The position numbers were made by a program, and so were the translations under genes. This document shows positions 1 to 5,158 of a stretch of DNA of 25,975 bases, piece after piece (positions within the stretch are counted from its first letter, which is position 1; every line of letters starts with the position of its first letter). The notes beneath the pieces were generated by a model that had not been told where the DNA came from, searched no databases, and saw only the letters and a list, made by a program, of their open reading frames with translations. Source of the DNA: a virus; IMG/VR virus record IMGVR_UViG_3300005264_000120, positions 1 to 25,975 of that record. The stretch is one strand, 5' to 3'.

Positions 1-735
1 AGTGACACCAGTATCAGTTCCCATGGAAGCAGTTTGATATGCTCCAGAAGGACTTAAAGAAGTCATACCTACACCTGCAACAGAAGGGTCAAATTGATCA
101 TAATCATCAAGTGCTGTAAACAAGTCAGGACTAGTTGTACCTGTAGCTAACGTAATGCTATAATCTTCACCTACGGTATCATGTATAAACTTATATCCAC
201 CTAAAGTGTCATCGTAAGAACATGAAATACCAGCAGCTTCTAAAGCGGCGTCTATTTCTGTTGCAACCCCTGTATTAGTTAAGGTCGGACCTGCTTCAAT
301 ATTATACTGAACATCATTTACTTTAAAATAATATGTAGTTGAATTTACTAATCCTGAAGAATCTGCTGCAAGAGCACTACCACATGAAGCGACTTGATAA
401 GCAGCAGTAGCTGTTACAATACCACCACCATAACCACCAGTAAGTCCTAAACCAACATTTTGAGTTGCTTTAGCAGAGTCGATCGGTCTAACTATATGTA
501 GACTACTTGCATATTGAAGGAAATTCCACGCATTATACCAGTCCCTATAGTTATAATTCGTAGGTTCTCCAAAAGTGTCTTCAAGTTCTGAAGGTTTTGT
601 AATTGCTGTAATCTGATAAGCCGGTCCTGTATCACAATGTAGTACCATTCCAGTCTTTGACGTTGGTAAATTTGCTACATTGAAACTTACGTTACGCTCC
701 CGAATCTCTACAGAAGGATAGAGTTGAAAAGCCAT
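1..735 (-). CDS. gp18: Tail sheath protein, N-terminal part (gp18-like), runs off the left edge
   Basis: The first 245 codons of a contractile-tail sheath protein are present; the reading frame is open to base 1. The protein begins MAFQLYPSVEIRERNVS, matching the sheath N-terminus (a P-G/S-V-x-I-x-E-R motif). It continues with a stretch like the T4 gp18 opening: a TSKTGMVLHCDTGPAY segment, then LEDTFGEP and a region with WNFLQYAS followed by LHIVRP. A Gly-rich run (GLTGGYGGG) follows. The ATG at 735 has a good ribosome site (TAGGAGAT, about 7 bases upstream). A late promoter box at 829-836 precedes it. Position directly after the terminase matches the T4 order 17-18. The sheath polymerises around the tail tube and contracts on infection. 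The family call is firm; the C-terminal part is outside the window. Confidence 0.93.
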   Translation of the reverse strand, partial: MAFQLYPSVEIRERNVSFNVANLPTSKTGMVLHCDTGPAYQITAITKPSELEDTFGEPTNYNYRDWYNAWNFLQYASSLHIVRPIDSAKATQNVGLGLTGGYGGGIVTATAAYQVASCGSALAADSSGLVNSTTYYFKVNDVQYNIEAGPTLTNTGVATEIDAALEAAGISCSYDDTLGGYKFIHDTVGEDYSITLATGTTSPDLFTALDDYDQFDPSVAGVGMTSLSPSGAYQTASMGTDTGVT

Positions 736-771
736 ATTTTATATCTCCTATTATATTGTTAACATCAAATT

Positions 772-798
772 TTAAGCAAACTTATCTCATTTGCTTAA
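772..798 (-). repeat. Hairpin in the sheath gene leader
   Basis: A perfect inverted repeat of 9 bases (772-780 TTAAGCAAA, 790-798 TTTGCTTAA) with a 9-base loop. It lies between the late promoter and the ribosome site of gp18 and does not cover the ribosome site. The stem is AT-rich and no U run follows on the minus strand, so I do not call it a terminator. An mRNA-stability or processing element is possible. Confidence 0.5.
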
Positions 799-828
799 TT
801 AAATCATCTTATAATCTTCAATTAATAT

Positions 829-836
829 TATTTATA
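829..836 (-). promoter_or_regulatory. T4-type late promoter for the sheath gene
   Basis: On the minus strand this reads TATAAATA, the full T4 late promoter -10 consensus. It lies just after the terminase stop codon and about 94 bases before the sheath ATG at 735. The 108-base gap 736-843 contains only this box, the hairpin at 772-798 and the ribosome site. A T4-like late sigma factor (gp55) with sliding-clamp activation would be expected to use it; that part is inference. Confidence 0.8.
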
Positions 837-843
837 AAATTGA

Positions 844-2550
844 CTAAAAAACTCGAAAATCTTCATTGAAATGGTCATTAGTAAATCCGAAAGGTATTGG
901 TTCATCGTTCTCATCTTCTTCATCTTCATTTGCATTATTACGATTTCTCGCTTTTGGATTATATTGTTCTATTTTCATAATCTCTTCTTGAATACCATCT
1001 ACTAAATGTCTCTTATGTTCATATCCCATTCTATCCTGTAAGAACACTAAAGAATGTATGAGAGCCATTACAGCATCGTCATTATATCCCATTTCTGCTT
1101 CATACGAATTCTTCTTTTTAATAAATGTTGATATTTGACTAATTGTGTCAATGTCATTTATTTCAAGTTTTTTAGTTTCTACAAGCATCTTTAAGTTCAA
1201 ACATCCGAGTTTCTTCTTTTTTGCAGTCGTTCTAAATCCAGGAACTCCAGCTTTCTCTGAAAATACATTGTCGTATTCATGATCAAGGAACAATGAATCA
1301 GCGATTTCAATTCCTATAGTATCGTTATTTTCAATGAATACAAGAGCTTCATTATAAGCAAATCCAAGTATTTTAATCACTTTAGGTAACTCAGAATAAT
1401 GAATCCCTTCGTTAATAATGATAGTTCCAACTTGTCTAAATGGAAGTTCTGTAACATCAAGAATCTGTATAGCAACACTGTCACCTGATGATTCTATCGT
1501 GATCTGTGCAGGGTCAACACCGATTGTATATTCGTGTCCTTCTTTAGGTAACTCATAAATGCTTATATTTTTCTCAAAGATAGAATTCACCTTAATTATG
1601 TCATCAAAAAATGAAATATCATCTCTAGGTAATATATCAATAAATGTTATCTCTTCAAGAACTTCATTAGTAATCAAAGAGTCTGTCGAAGCTAAGAACT
1701 TACCTCCGTACTCCTGTTGAAAATGTCTCATCCCAAAGTTAGCAACAGTCTCACTGTACCACTCCTTAAAGATGATGTCATAAGTCATTTTATTATCATT
1801 ACGTTTTCTATGCTTTAAGATCCCGTAAAAGTCCTCCCATTCATCGTCTATAAGTACTCTAAATCTTTTATTCTCTTTATTAAGATTTAAGTTTTTCTCT
1901 ATATCACTTAATGTCATTGAATAAATTTGATTAGTATGTAAGTCCTCAAAGTCATATACAGTATTGCCCGGTTCATGTTCAAACTTTAAACCACTTCTAT
2001 CTGTTTTTGCATAATTTGGAACGTTATACCATTGAATTTCGATAGGATTGAAAGTGTTTTGATGTTTAATAGCTTTAGTCCATATACTATAGAAGTGATT
2101 CATTCCACGCGGAGTTGATACTAAAATAATCTTTGAGGTACTTGCAGCAGAAATCGAAGGATAGACTGATTGAAAAAAGTCATGCCATATATTACCTGGA
2201 ATAAAAGCACAGTTAGATACAGTAATATCGTTAGCAATGAACCTATGTCTTTCGTCATCAACGTTAATTAGATCATATAACTCAACGGGATTTGGGTCAT
2301 GTATCTTATTAATAATCGTTACAACATTTCCGTTACCGTCCAATATTTCATCATCTACATTCAACTCATAACCATATTTATATCCTTGAGGCGTATCGAT
2401 TTTATGTCTGTATGAACACCCTATTTCTCGATTATTACTGAACTTGAACAGAACAGATTCTTCTTTAATTTTAATATTAACACCGTCAAAGTCCTTGAAT
2501 CCTTCTGGTGTAAGTACTTCATATTTTTTATTAATCTTATAGTTTTTCAT
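844..2550 (-). CDS. terL: Large terminase C-terminal half carrying the C-part of a split intein (gp17-like)
   Basis: 568 aa. Residues 1-113 are the C-part of a split intein, ending in ITVSN, and Cys114 starts the extein (CAFIPGNIWHDFF). Extein features: motif III/coupling region VSTPRG (145-149), then the RNase-H-like nuclease domain with likely metal-binding Asp346 (YTIGVDPAQ), Glu407 (VFIENND) and Asp491/492 (GYNDDAVMA). These correspond to T4 gp17 D401, E458 and D542. Residues about 181-262 are an insertion absent from ordinary gp17 (see the separate entry). Acidic tail near 541-550. The ATG overlaps the stop of the upstream nuclease gene (ATGA), and no good ribosome site is visible, so translation may be coupled. 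After protein splicing to the N half this forms the DNA-packaging motor and headful nuclease. Confidence 0.93.
   Translation of the reverse strand: MKNYKINKKYEVLTPEGFKDFDGVNIKIKEESVLFKFSNNREIGCSYRHKIDTPQGYKYGYELNVDDEILDGNGNVVTIINKIHDPNPVELYDLINVDDERHRFIANDITVSNCAFIPGNIWHDFFQSVYPSISAASTSKIILVSTPRGMNHFYSIWTKAIKHQNTFNPIEIQWYNVPNYAKTDRSGLKFEHEPGNTVYDFEDLHTNQIYSMTLSDIEKNLNLNKENKRFRVLIDDEWEDFYGILKHRKRNDNKMTYDIIFKEWYSETVANFGMRHFQQEYGGKFLASTDSLITNEVLEEITFIDILPRDDISFFDDIIKVNSIFEKNISIYELPKEGHEYTIGVDPAQITIESSGDSVAIQILDVTELPFRQVGTIIINEGIHYSELPKVIKILGFAYNEALVFIENNDTIGIEIADSLFLDHEYDNVFSEKAGVPGFRTTAKKKKLGCLNLKMLVETKKLEINDIDTISQISTFIKKKNSYEAEMGYNDDAVMALIHSLVFLQDRMGYEHKRHLVDGIQEEIMKIEQYNPKARNRNNANEDEEDENDEPIPFGFTNDHFNEDFRVF
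1771..1971 (-). other. Degenerate intein (Hint-like) remnant inside the large terminase
   Basis: Residues about 194-260 of the terminase C half sit between VPNY and EWYSETVA, which ordinary gp17 proteins join with only a few residues. The segment GNTVYDFEDLHTNQIYSMTL lines up with the true intein N-part in this window (GSSLLTLRDKETGEIKKMTI). It is followed by RVLIDDEWEDFYGI, which lines up with EVLTPEGFKDFDGV of the true intein C-part. The position of the intein first residue is His here, and the block B His and the C-terminal Asn are missing. It is therefore most likely a dead remnant kept in frame. The family link is my own alignment by eye. Confidence 0.6.
2212..2550 (-). other. Split intein, C-part (113 aa)
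   Basis: This part carries the block B-like segment CSYRHKIDTPQGYKYG, the block F-like segment LYDLINVDDERHRFIA and the C-terminal block ITVSN, followed by Cys+1 of the extein. The opening EVLTPEGFKDFDGV is typical of the AceL-TerL type, in which the break comes before block B. The usual penultimate His is Ser here. It would associate with the 30-aa N-part at 3775-3867 and splice the two terminase halves together. Confidence 0.85.
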
Positions 2551-3428
2551 AATTTTTTCATATCATTTATTACGTCTTCTAAAATTTCCTCTTTAAACCA
2601 CTCGGTCCTTCCTATTTTTTTATCATAATCTAATATAACAACATTAAAGGCATCATATTTCTCATGTAGATAATTTTCAACTTCTCTAGATAATTTATAA
2701 TTAAAGGATTTTGTGAAAAATATATTACATTTTTTATTCAAAGACTTCTCTATATCTTTTTTTCTCTTATAAGGATTTTTACTTATACCTATTTTTATTA
2801 AATTAAGACTTTTGCATTCTATAACATAAACATGTCCTTCAACATATTCATCTTTTATTATAGAATTATAAAACTTTCTAAGTCCTTTAATACGATTTTT
2901 ATAAGATTTCTCTGATTGAAAACTATTCTCATGACCGATATTTTTTAGATTGGTTTGTTTAACTTTTTCACGAATCTCAGGTATTTGGGAAAGATTAACG
3001 ACACTATCATCATCAGTATATTTCTCTACAGCCAAATGACGTATTTTTGAATCACTCAACAAATTACTGTAACCGTGTTTTTTTAGATTCGTCTCTTCTC
3101 TTTTTTTCTTAACTTCATCATTACTAGTCATACACTTGATAGAACAATGTTCGTGTGTATGTACACCTTTATAATGTAACATTTTACCACACGTCTTACA
3201 TTTAGGTTGTTCGTAAACATCGTCCAGTATTGCTTGTAGACGTAAATTATATGATGTTTTATATCTAAAAAATGATGTTAAATGAAAAATTGTCTTAGAG
3301 TATTTTTTAGCAAAGGATGAATAATAAACTAACGGATTTCCATCCAATTCATCTACAAGTCGTTTAATATCTTCTCTTGTAAGACCAAAAACAATATCAT
3401 CATATTCAATATATTTTTCTGGTTCACT
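2547..3428 (-). CDS. GIY-YIG homing endonuclease, C-terminal part (after a frameshift)
   Basis: This 293-aa stretch continues the protein begun at 3666, but in a different frame. It has a second zinc-finger-like unit (CKTCGK...HCSIKCM) and two related nuclease-associated repeats (TNLKKHGYSN and TNLKNIGHENSFQ). At the C-terminus is a GIY-YIG nuclease domain of the T5orf172/MUG113 type: GHVYVIEC, IKIGISKNPYKR, then EVENYLHEKY. Free-standing nucleases between the halves of a fractured gene are expected to promote homing of the intein. The same frame stays open up to 3641, but codons above 3428 overlap the N-terminal part in the wrong frame and look non-coding. The stop overlaps the terminase C-half start (ATGA). 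Activity depends on whether the frameshift is real. Confidence 0.8.
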   Translation of the reverse strand, partial: SEPEKYIEYDDIVFGLTREDIKRLVDELDGNPLVYYSSFAKKYSKTIFHLTSFFRYKTSYNLRLQAILDDVYEQPKCKTCGKMLHYKGVHTHEHCSIKCMTSNDEVKKKREETNLKKHGYSNLLSDSKIRHLAVEKYTDDDSVVNLSQIPEIREKVKQTNLKNIGHENSFQSEKSYKNRIKGLRKFYNSIIKDEYVEGHVYVIECKSLNLIKIGISKNPYKRKKDIEKSLNKKCNIFFTKSFNYKLSREVENYLHEKYDAFNVVILDYDKKIGRTEWFKEEILEDVINDMKKL

Positions 3429-3666
3429 TTTGACATGAAACAGAGCAATAATCGAAAAATCCAGTTTTGAACTTATGATATCCTGTAGGTTTACCACAAT
3501 ACTTACAATAACCTTTTCCATATAAGTGAGTATATAACTTTTCTGAAAAAGTCTTACCTTCGATTTCTTGAATTTTTGAATAGAACTTAACATCATATTT
3601 TTGTATAAAGAGTGAAATATGTTTTGGATGGTCTTCAACAATCTTTAATATTTCTTCTTTTTTCAT
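3424..3666 (-). CDS. GIY-YIG homing endonuclease, N-terminal part (ends at a frameshift)
   Basis: 80 codons starting at an ATG with a strong ribosome site (AAGGAGAATAT). The product ends in a zinc-finger-like unit, CKYCGK...YCSVSCQ, which resembles the second unit encoded downstream (CKTCGK...HCSIKCM). The frame stops at TGA 3424-3426, just after CAAAAG. Dropping one A of the AAAA run would join SCQ directly to SEPEK of the downstream frame and give one protein of about 372 aa. This is either a true +1 frameshift, a mutated gene or a homopolymer sequencing error. It lies 108 bases after the intein N-part, behind its own late promoter. Confidence 0.72.
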   Translation of the reverse strand: MKKEEILKIVEDHPKHISLFIQKYDVKFYSKIQEIEGKTFSEKLYTHLYGKGYCKYCGKPTGYHKFKTGFFDYCSVSCQK

Positions 3667-3693
3667 ATATTCTCCTTGATAAATATAGTTAAC

Positions 3694-3764
3694 ATGAAGG
3701 GGAACAGCAGATTTTCCTTGAGTCTGTTTTTAAGGTTTTCAGAGAACCTTAAATTACCCCTCAT
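3694..3764 (-). promoter_or_regulatory. Three-way-junction RNA leader before the homing endonuclease
   Basis: Three helices abut with almost no linker. The outer stem is 3694-3702 with 3757-3764 (ATGAAGGGG/CCCCTCAT, one bulge). One arm is 3703-3707 with 3724-3728 (AACAG/CTGTT). The second arm is 3729-3737 with 3745-3753 (TTTAAGGTT/AACCTTAAA, 7-base loop). It lies between the late promoter (3772-3779) and the ribosome site of the nuclease gene, which it leaves free. The role is unknown; transcript stability or control of the nuclease and terminase C half is possible. The fold was made by eye. Confidence 0.5.
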
Positions 3765-3771
3765 CATATAG

Positions 3772-3779
3772 TATTTATA
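3772..3779 (-). promoter_or_regulatory. T4-type late promoter between the terminase halves
   Basis: A perfect TATAAATA on the minus strand. It overlaps the stop codon of the intein N-part gene (TTATAAATA). It would give the nuclease and the terminase C half their own late transcript, separate from the one that makes the N half. Confidence 0.72.
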
Positions 3780-3867
3780 ATTCTAAAAAAAGGTCTTTTA
3801 TCGTCATTTTTTTTATCTCTCCAGTTTCTTTATCTCTTAGTGTAAGTAAGGATGAACCATATAACGA
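3775..3867 (-). other. Split intein, N-part (30 aa)
   Basis: Thirty residues from Ser1 (SLYGSSLLTLRDKETGEI) to the stop codon. They follow the extein sequence GVLIVDE, which holds the Walker B acids. This is a block A-type start (compare C/S-x-x-G-D-T-x-I). The first residue is Ser, not the more common Cys, and the usual Asp-Thr pair is Ser-Ser. An N-part this short is the mark of atypically split inteins such as AceL-TerL (about 25 aa), in contrast with about 100 aa in canonical split inteins. Confidence 0.85.
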
Positions 3868-4149
3868 TTCATCCACAATCAAAACTCCGATACTTTCACC
3901 TCTTATTGAATCACTACTGGTACTTGCAGCAGATACCTTACATCCGTTAGATAATTCAATAGTCATCTTAGACCACTGTCTTACGTCTACTTGCAGCCAG
4001 AATGGAAGCTCCTGGTATGCATTTTTAATCCGTCTAAGAAGTTCCTTTGAGTGTCTTTCTTTATTTGCAAGTATTGCAACTTCTTTATATTTGTGAAAAA
4101 GTATGTAATGACAGACCCATACAGCAAATACTGTCGATTTTCCAGATTG
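3775..4149 (-). CDS. terL: Large terminase N-terminal half, exon 2, with intein N-part
   Basis: 124 codons that continue exon 1 after intron removal. The first codons give QSGKST, the P-loop, so with exon 1 the protein reads KFPR-QSGKSTVFAVWVC. Downstream come AILANKERHSKELLRR, SKMTIELSNGCKVSAAST and GVLIVDE (Walker B and catalytic acids), matching the T4 gp17 ATPase order. The last 30 codons are the intein N-part. The frame has an internal ATG at 3966, but homology extends well upstream of it, so that ATG is not the true start. This half supplies ATP hydrolysis for packaging once spliced to the C half. Confidence 0.9.
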   Translation of the reverse strand, partial: QSGKSTVFAVWVCHYILFHKYKEVAILANKERHSKELLRRIKNAYQELPFWLQVDVRQWSKMTIELSNGCKVSAASTSSDSIRGESIGVLIVDESLYGSSLLTLRDKETGEIKKMTIKDLFLEL

Positions 4150-4441
4150 TGTTGTGTTGCGATTTAACCGTTTCCGTTAAATCTCTTAATGTCTCCATTA
4201 AGTCCAGACTATATCATCACCTTAAAGGCGTCCGGTGTTTCGAATTCACTTGAATCCTACGTGTTAAACACTAGTCGTTGAACGTTACTCATAAACATAA
4301 GTCCTTAGAGTCTTCGCTGCTGATTGTCCTTTTCATTAACCTTTTTTTAAACTTTCAAGCTCACTTTTTCAAGTCACTTTGTAGTAAGATTAACCTTGGA
4401 GGTTCCAGCAATTAACCGGATTTAACCCACGCCAATCGTTA
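4150..4441 (-). ncRNA. Group I intron (IA-like) in the large terminase gene
   Basis: A 292-base intron with no reading frame. Core elements on the minus strand are P4 (TGCTG 4406-4410 with CAGCA 4318-4322), P7 (GACTA 4272-4276 with TAGTC 4207-4211) inside the classic TTCAACGACTA and ATGATATAGTC strings, a P9 stem 4185-4202 with a GAGA loop, and a further stem 4161-4183. The internal guide GATTGGCGTGGG (4426-4437) pairs with the last 7 bases of exon 1 (CCCGCGT, with a U-G pair at the splice site) and with the first 5 of exon 2 (CAATC). This gives a continuous 12-bp P1-P10 match. It fixes the junction as CGT|CAA, restoring KFPR-QSGKST. The predicted last intron base is A, not the usual G. Confidence 0.92.
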
Positions 4442-4732
4442 ACGCGGGAACTTCACTATATTAAATCGATTATCTGTAAATTCATCAAGACATGTATTCT
4501 GATAGTCTCTCAAGTCTATGTTTACGAACCCAAAATCTTGATGAACGATCTTGTAATAATTCCTTGCAAAGTACTCAACACTATTCCTACATTTCATAAT
4601 CTCTTTAATCATCTCTTCAGTGTAAGCAATAATAGTACCTTCACCTTTTACTTTATTATTTGCAATATACTTAAAAGGTTTACCGTTGATATCAGTTCGT
4701 ATATTCTCTATCTTAGGTGCTACACTAACCAT
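4442..4732 (-). CDS. terL: Large terminase N-terminal half, exon 1
   Basis: 97 codons from an ATG with ribosome site GAGGAGAA. The product contains VEYFARNYYKIVHQDFGFV and LRDYQNTCLDEF, then ends NIVKFPR. This is the region before the P-loop in T4 gp17-type terminases (an adenine-binding Q motif, then the Walker A approach). In unspliced RNA a TAA stop (4439-4441) follows at once, so translation past this point needs intron removal. It overlaps the end of the small terminase candidate by 8 bases. Together with exon 2 (94 extein residues) and the C half (455) it gives a terminase of about 646 aa, close to the 610 aa of T4 gp17. Confidence 0.9.
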
Positions 4733-5104
4733 TTGTATTCTCCTCTATAATGTCAAGAAGACTCTTTGAATCGCCTACATATACAGCAGTAGTCTTCTCA
4801 TCTTGTTCTTTTCCTACTTTCTTTAACTCTGGTGGCATTCTCATCTGTTCTATATCTGCCAAATCCTTATATAACCTTACAACATTTTGTATCTGCATGT
4901 TTATACTACTGGAAAGTAATGCAATCGCTTCTATTTGGCTTGCTTTCATTTCTACAAAGTCATAAAGTTCGTACAATATCAAGCATTCATTAAAAATTTC
5001 CAATATCATATCAGATATTATTGACAAACAATCGGACTTAATATAATTATTTTCTTGAGTCGTTTAGGTATTTTATTCATTGTTTCATATTTTAAGTCTA
5101 CCAT
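4725..5104 (-). CDS. Probable small terminase (gp16-like), with an apparent frameshift
   Basis: Position just before the large terminase, overlapping its start, is that of T4 gene 16. The only good start is the ATG at 5104 with ribosome site AAAGGAGAAC; that frame reads MVDLKYETMNKIPKRLKK and ends at 5018. The rest of the protein is in another frame (down to 4725): NNYIKSDCLSIISDM, a likely coiled-coil region (MKASQIEAIALLSSSINMQI...VVRLYKDLADIEQ) and an acidic tail. One extra A in the AAGAAAATAA run would fuse them into about 125 aa. I cannot find an ATG with a ribosome site for the second frame alone (5027 is TTG). Function rests on position and coiled-coil character, not on clear sequence similarity. 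The small terminase recognises DNA and stimulates the large subunit. Confidence 0.6.
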
Positions 5105-5107
5105 ATG

Positions 5108-5149
5108 TTCTCCTTTAATGTCTATGCACTTGTATTTATTAAAGGAGAA
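5108..5149 (-). promoter_or_regulatory. Hairpin covering the small terminase ribosome site
   Basis: A perfect 12-base inverted repeat: 5108-5119 (TTCTCCTTTAAT) and 5138-5149 (ATTAAAGGAGAA), with an 18-base loop. In minus-strand RNA the ribosome site AAAGGAGAA of the gene starting at 5104 is buried in the stem. The late promoter-like box lies at 5133-5140, so a transcript begun there would lack the 5' arm and leave the site free. T4 uses the same arrangement for the lysozyme gene e to block translation of early read-through RNA. Confidence 0.72.
5133..5140 (-). promoter_or_regulatory. Late promoter-like box before the small terminase
   Basis: The minus strand reads AATAAATA, one base from the TATAAATA consensus. 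It lies about 29 bases before the ATG at 5104, in the only gap between the internal-protein bank and the packaging genes. The predicted start of RNA falls within the loop of the 5108-5149 hairpin. Confidence 0.5.
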
Positions 5150-5158
5150 TATAAGTTA

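Noticed and set aside
3429-3641. Upper part of the frame that reads 2547-3641
   Set aside because: It overlaps the zinc-finger frame 3424-3666, has no ribosome site and shows no family pattern. It is the wrong frame of the same gene.
3966-3966. The ATG at 3966 as a start for a separate 63-aa protein
   Set aside because: Clear terminase sequence, including the P-loop, continues in frame upstream to 4149, so this Met is internal to exon 2.
4047-4253. Open frame of 68 codons on the plus strand over the terminase intron
   Set aside because: It lies antisense to the terminase P-loop exon and the intron core, with no ribosome site and no family resemblance.
4159-4443. Alternative intron boundaries giving KFPR-NTT-QSGKST
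   Set aside because: This would use the G at 4160 as the last intron base, but exon 1 would have to end in G with no U-G pair at the 5' splice site, and only 3 bases would pair in P10. The CGT|CAA junction has a full 12-bp guide and the expected protein.
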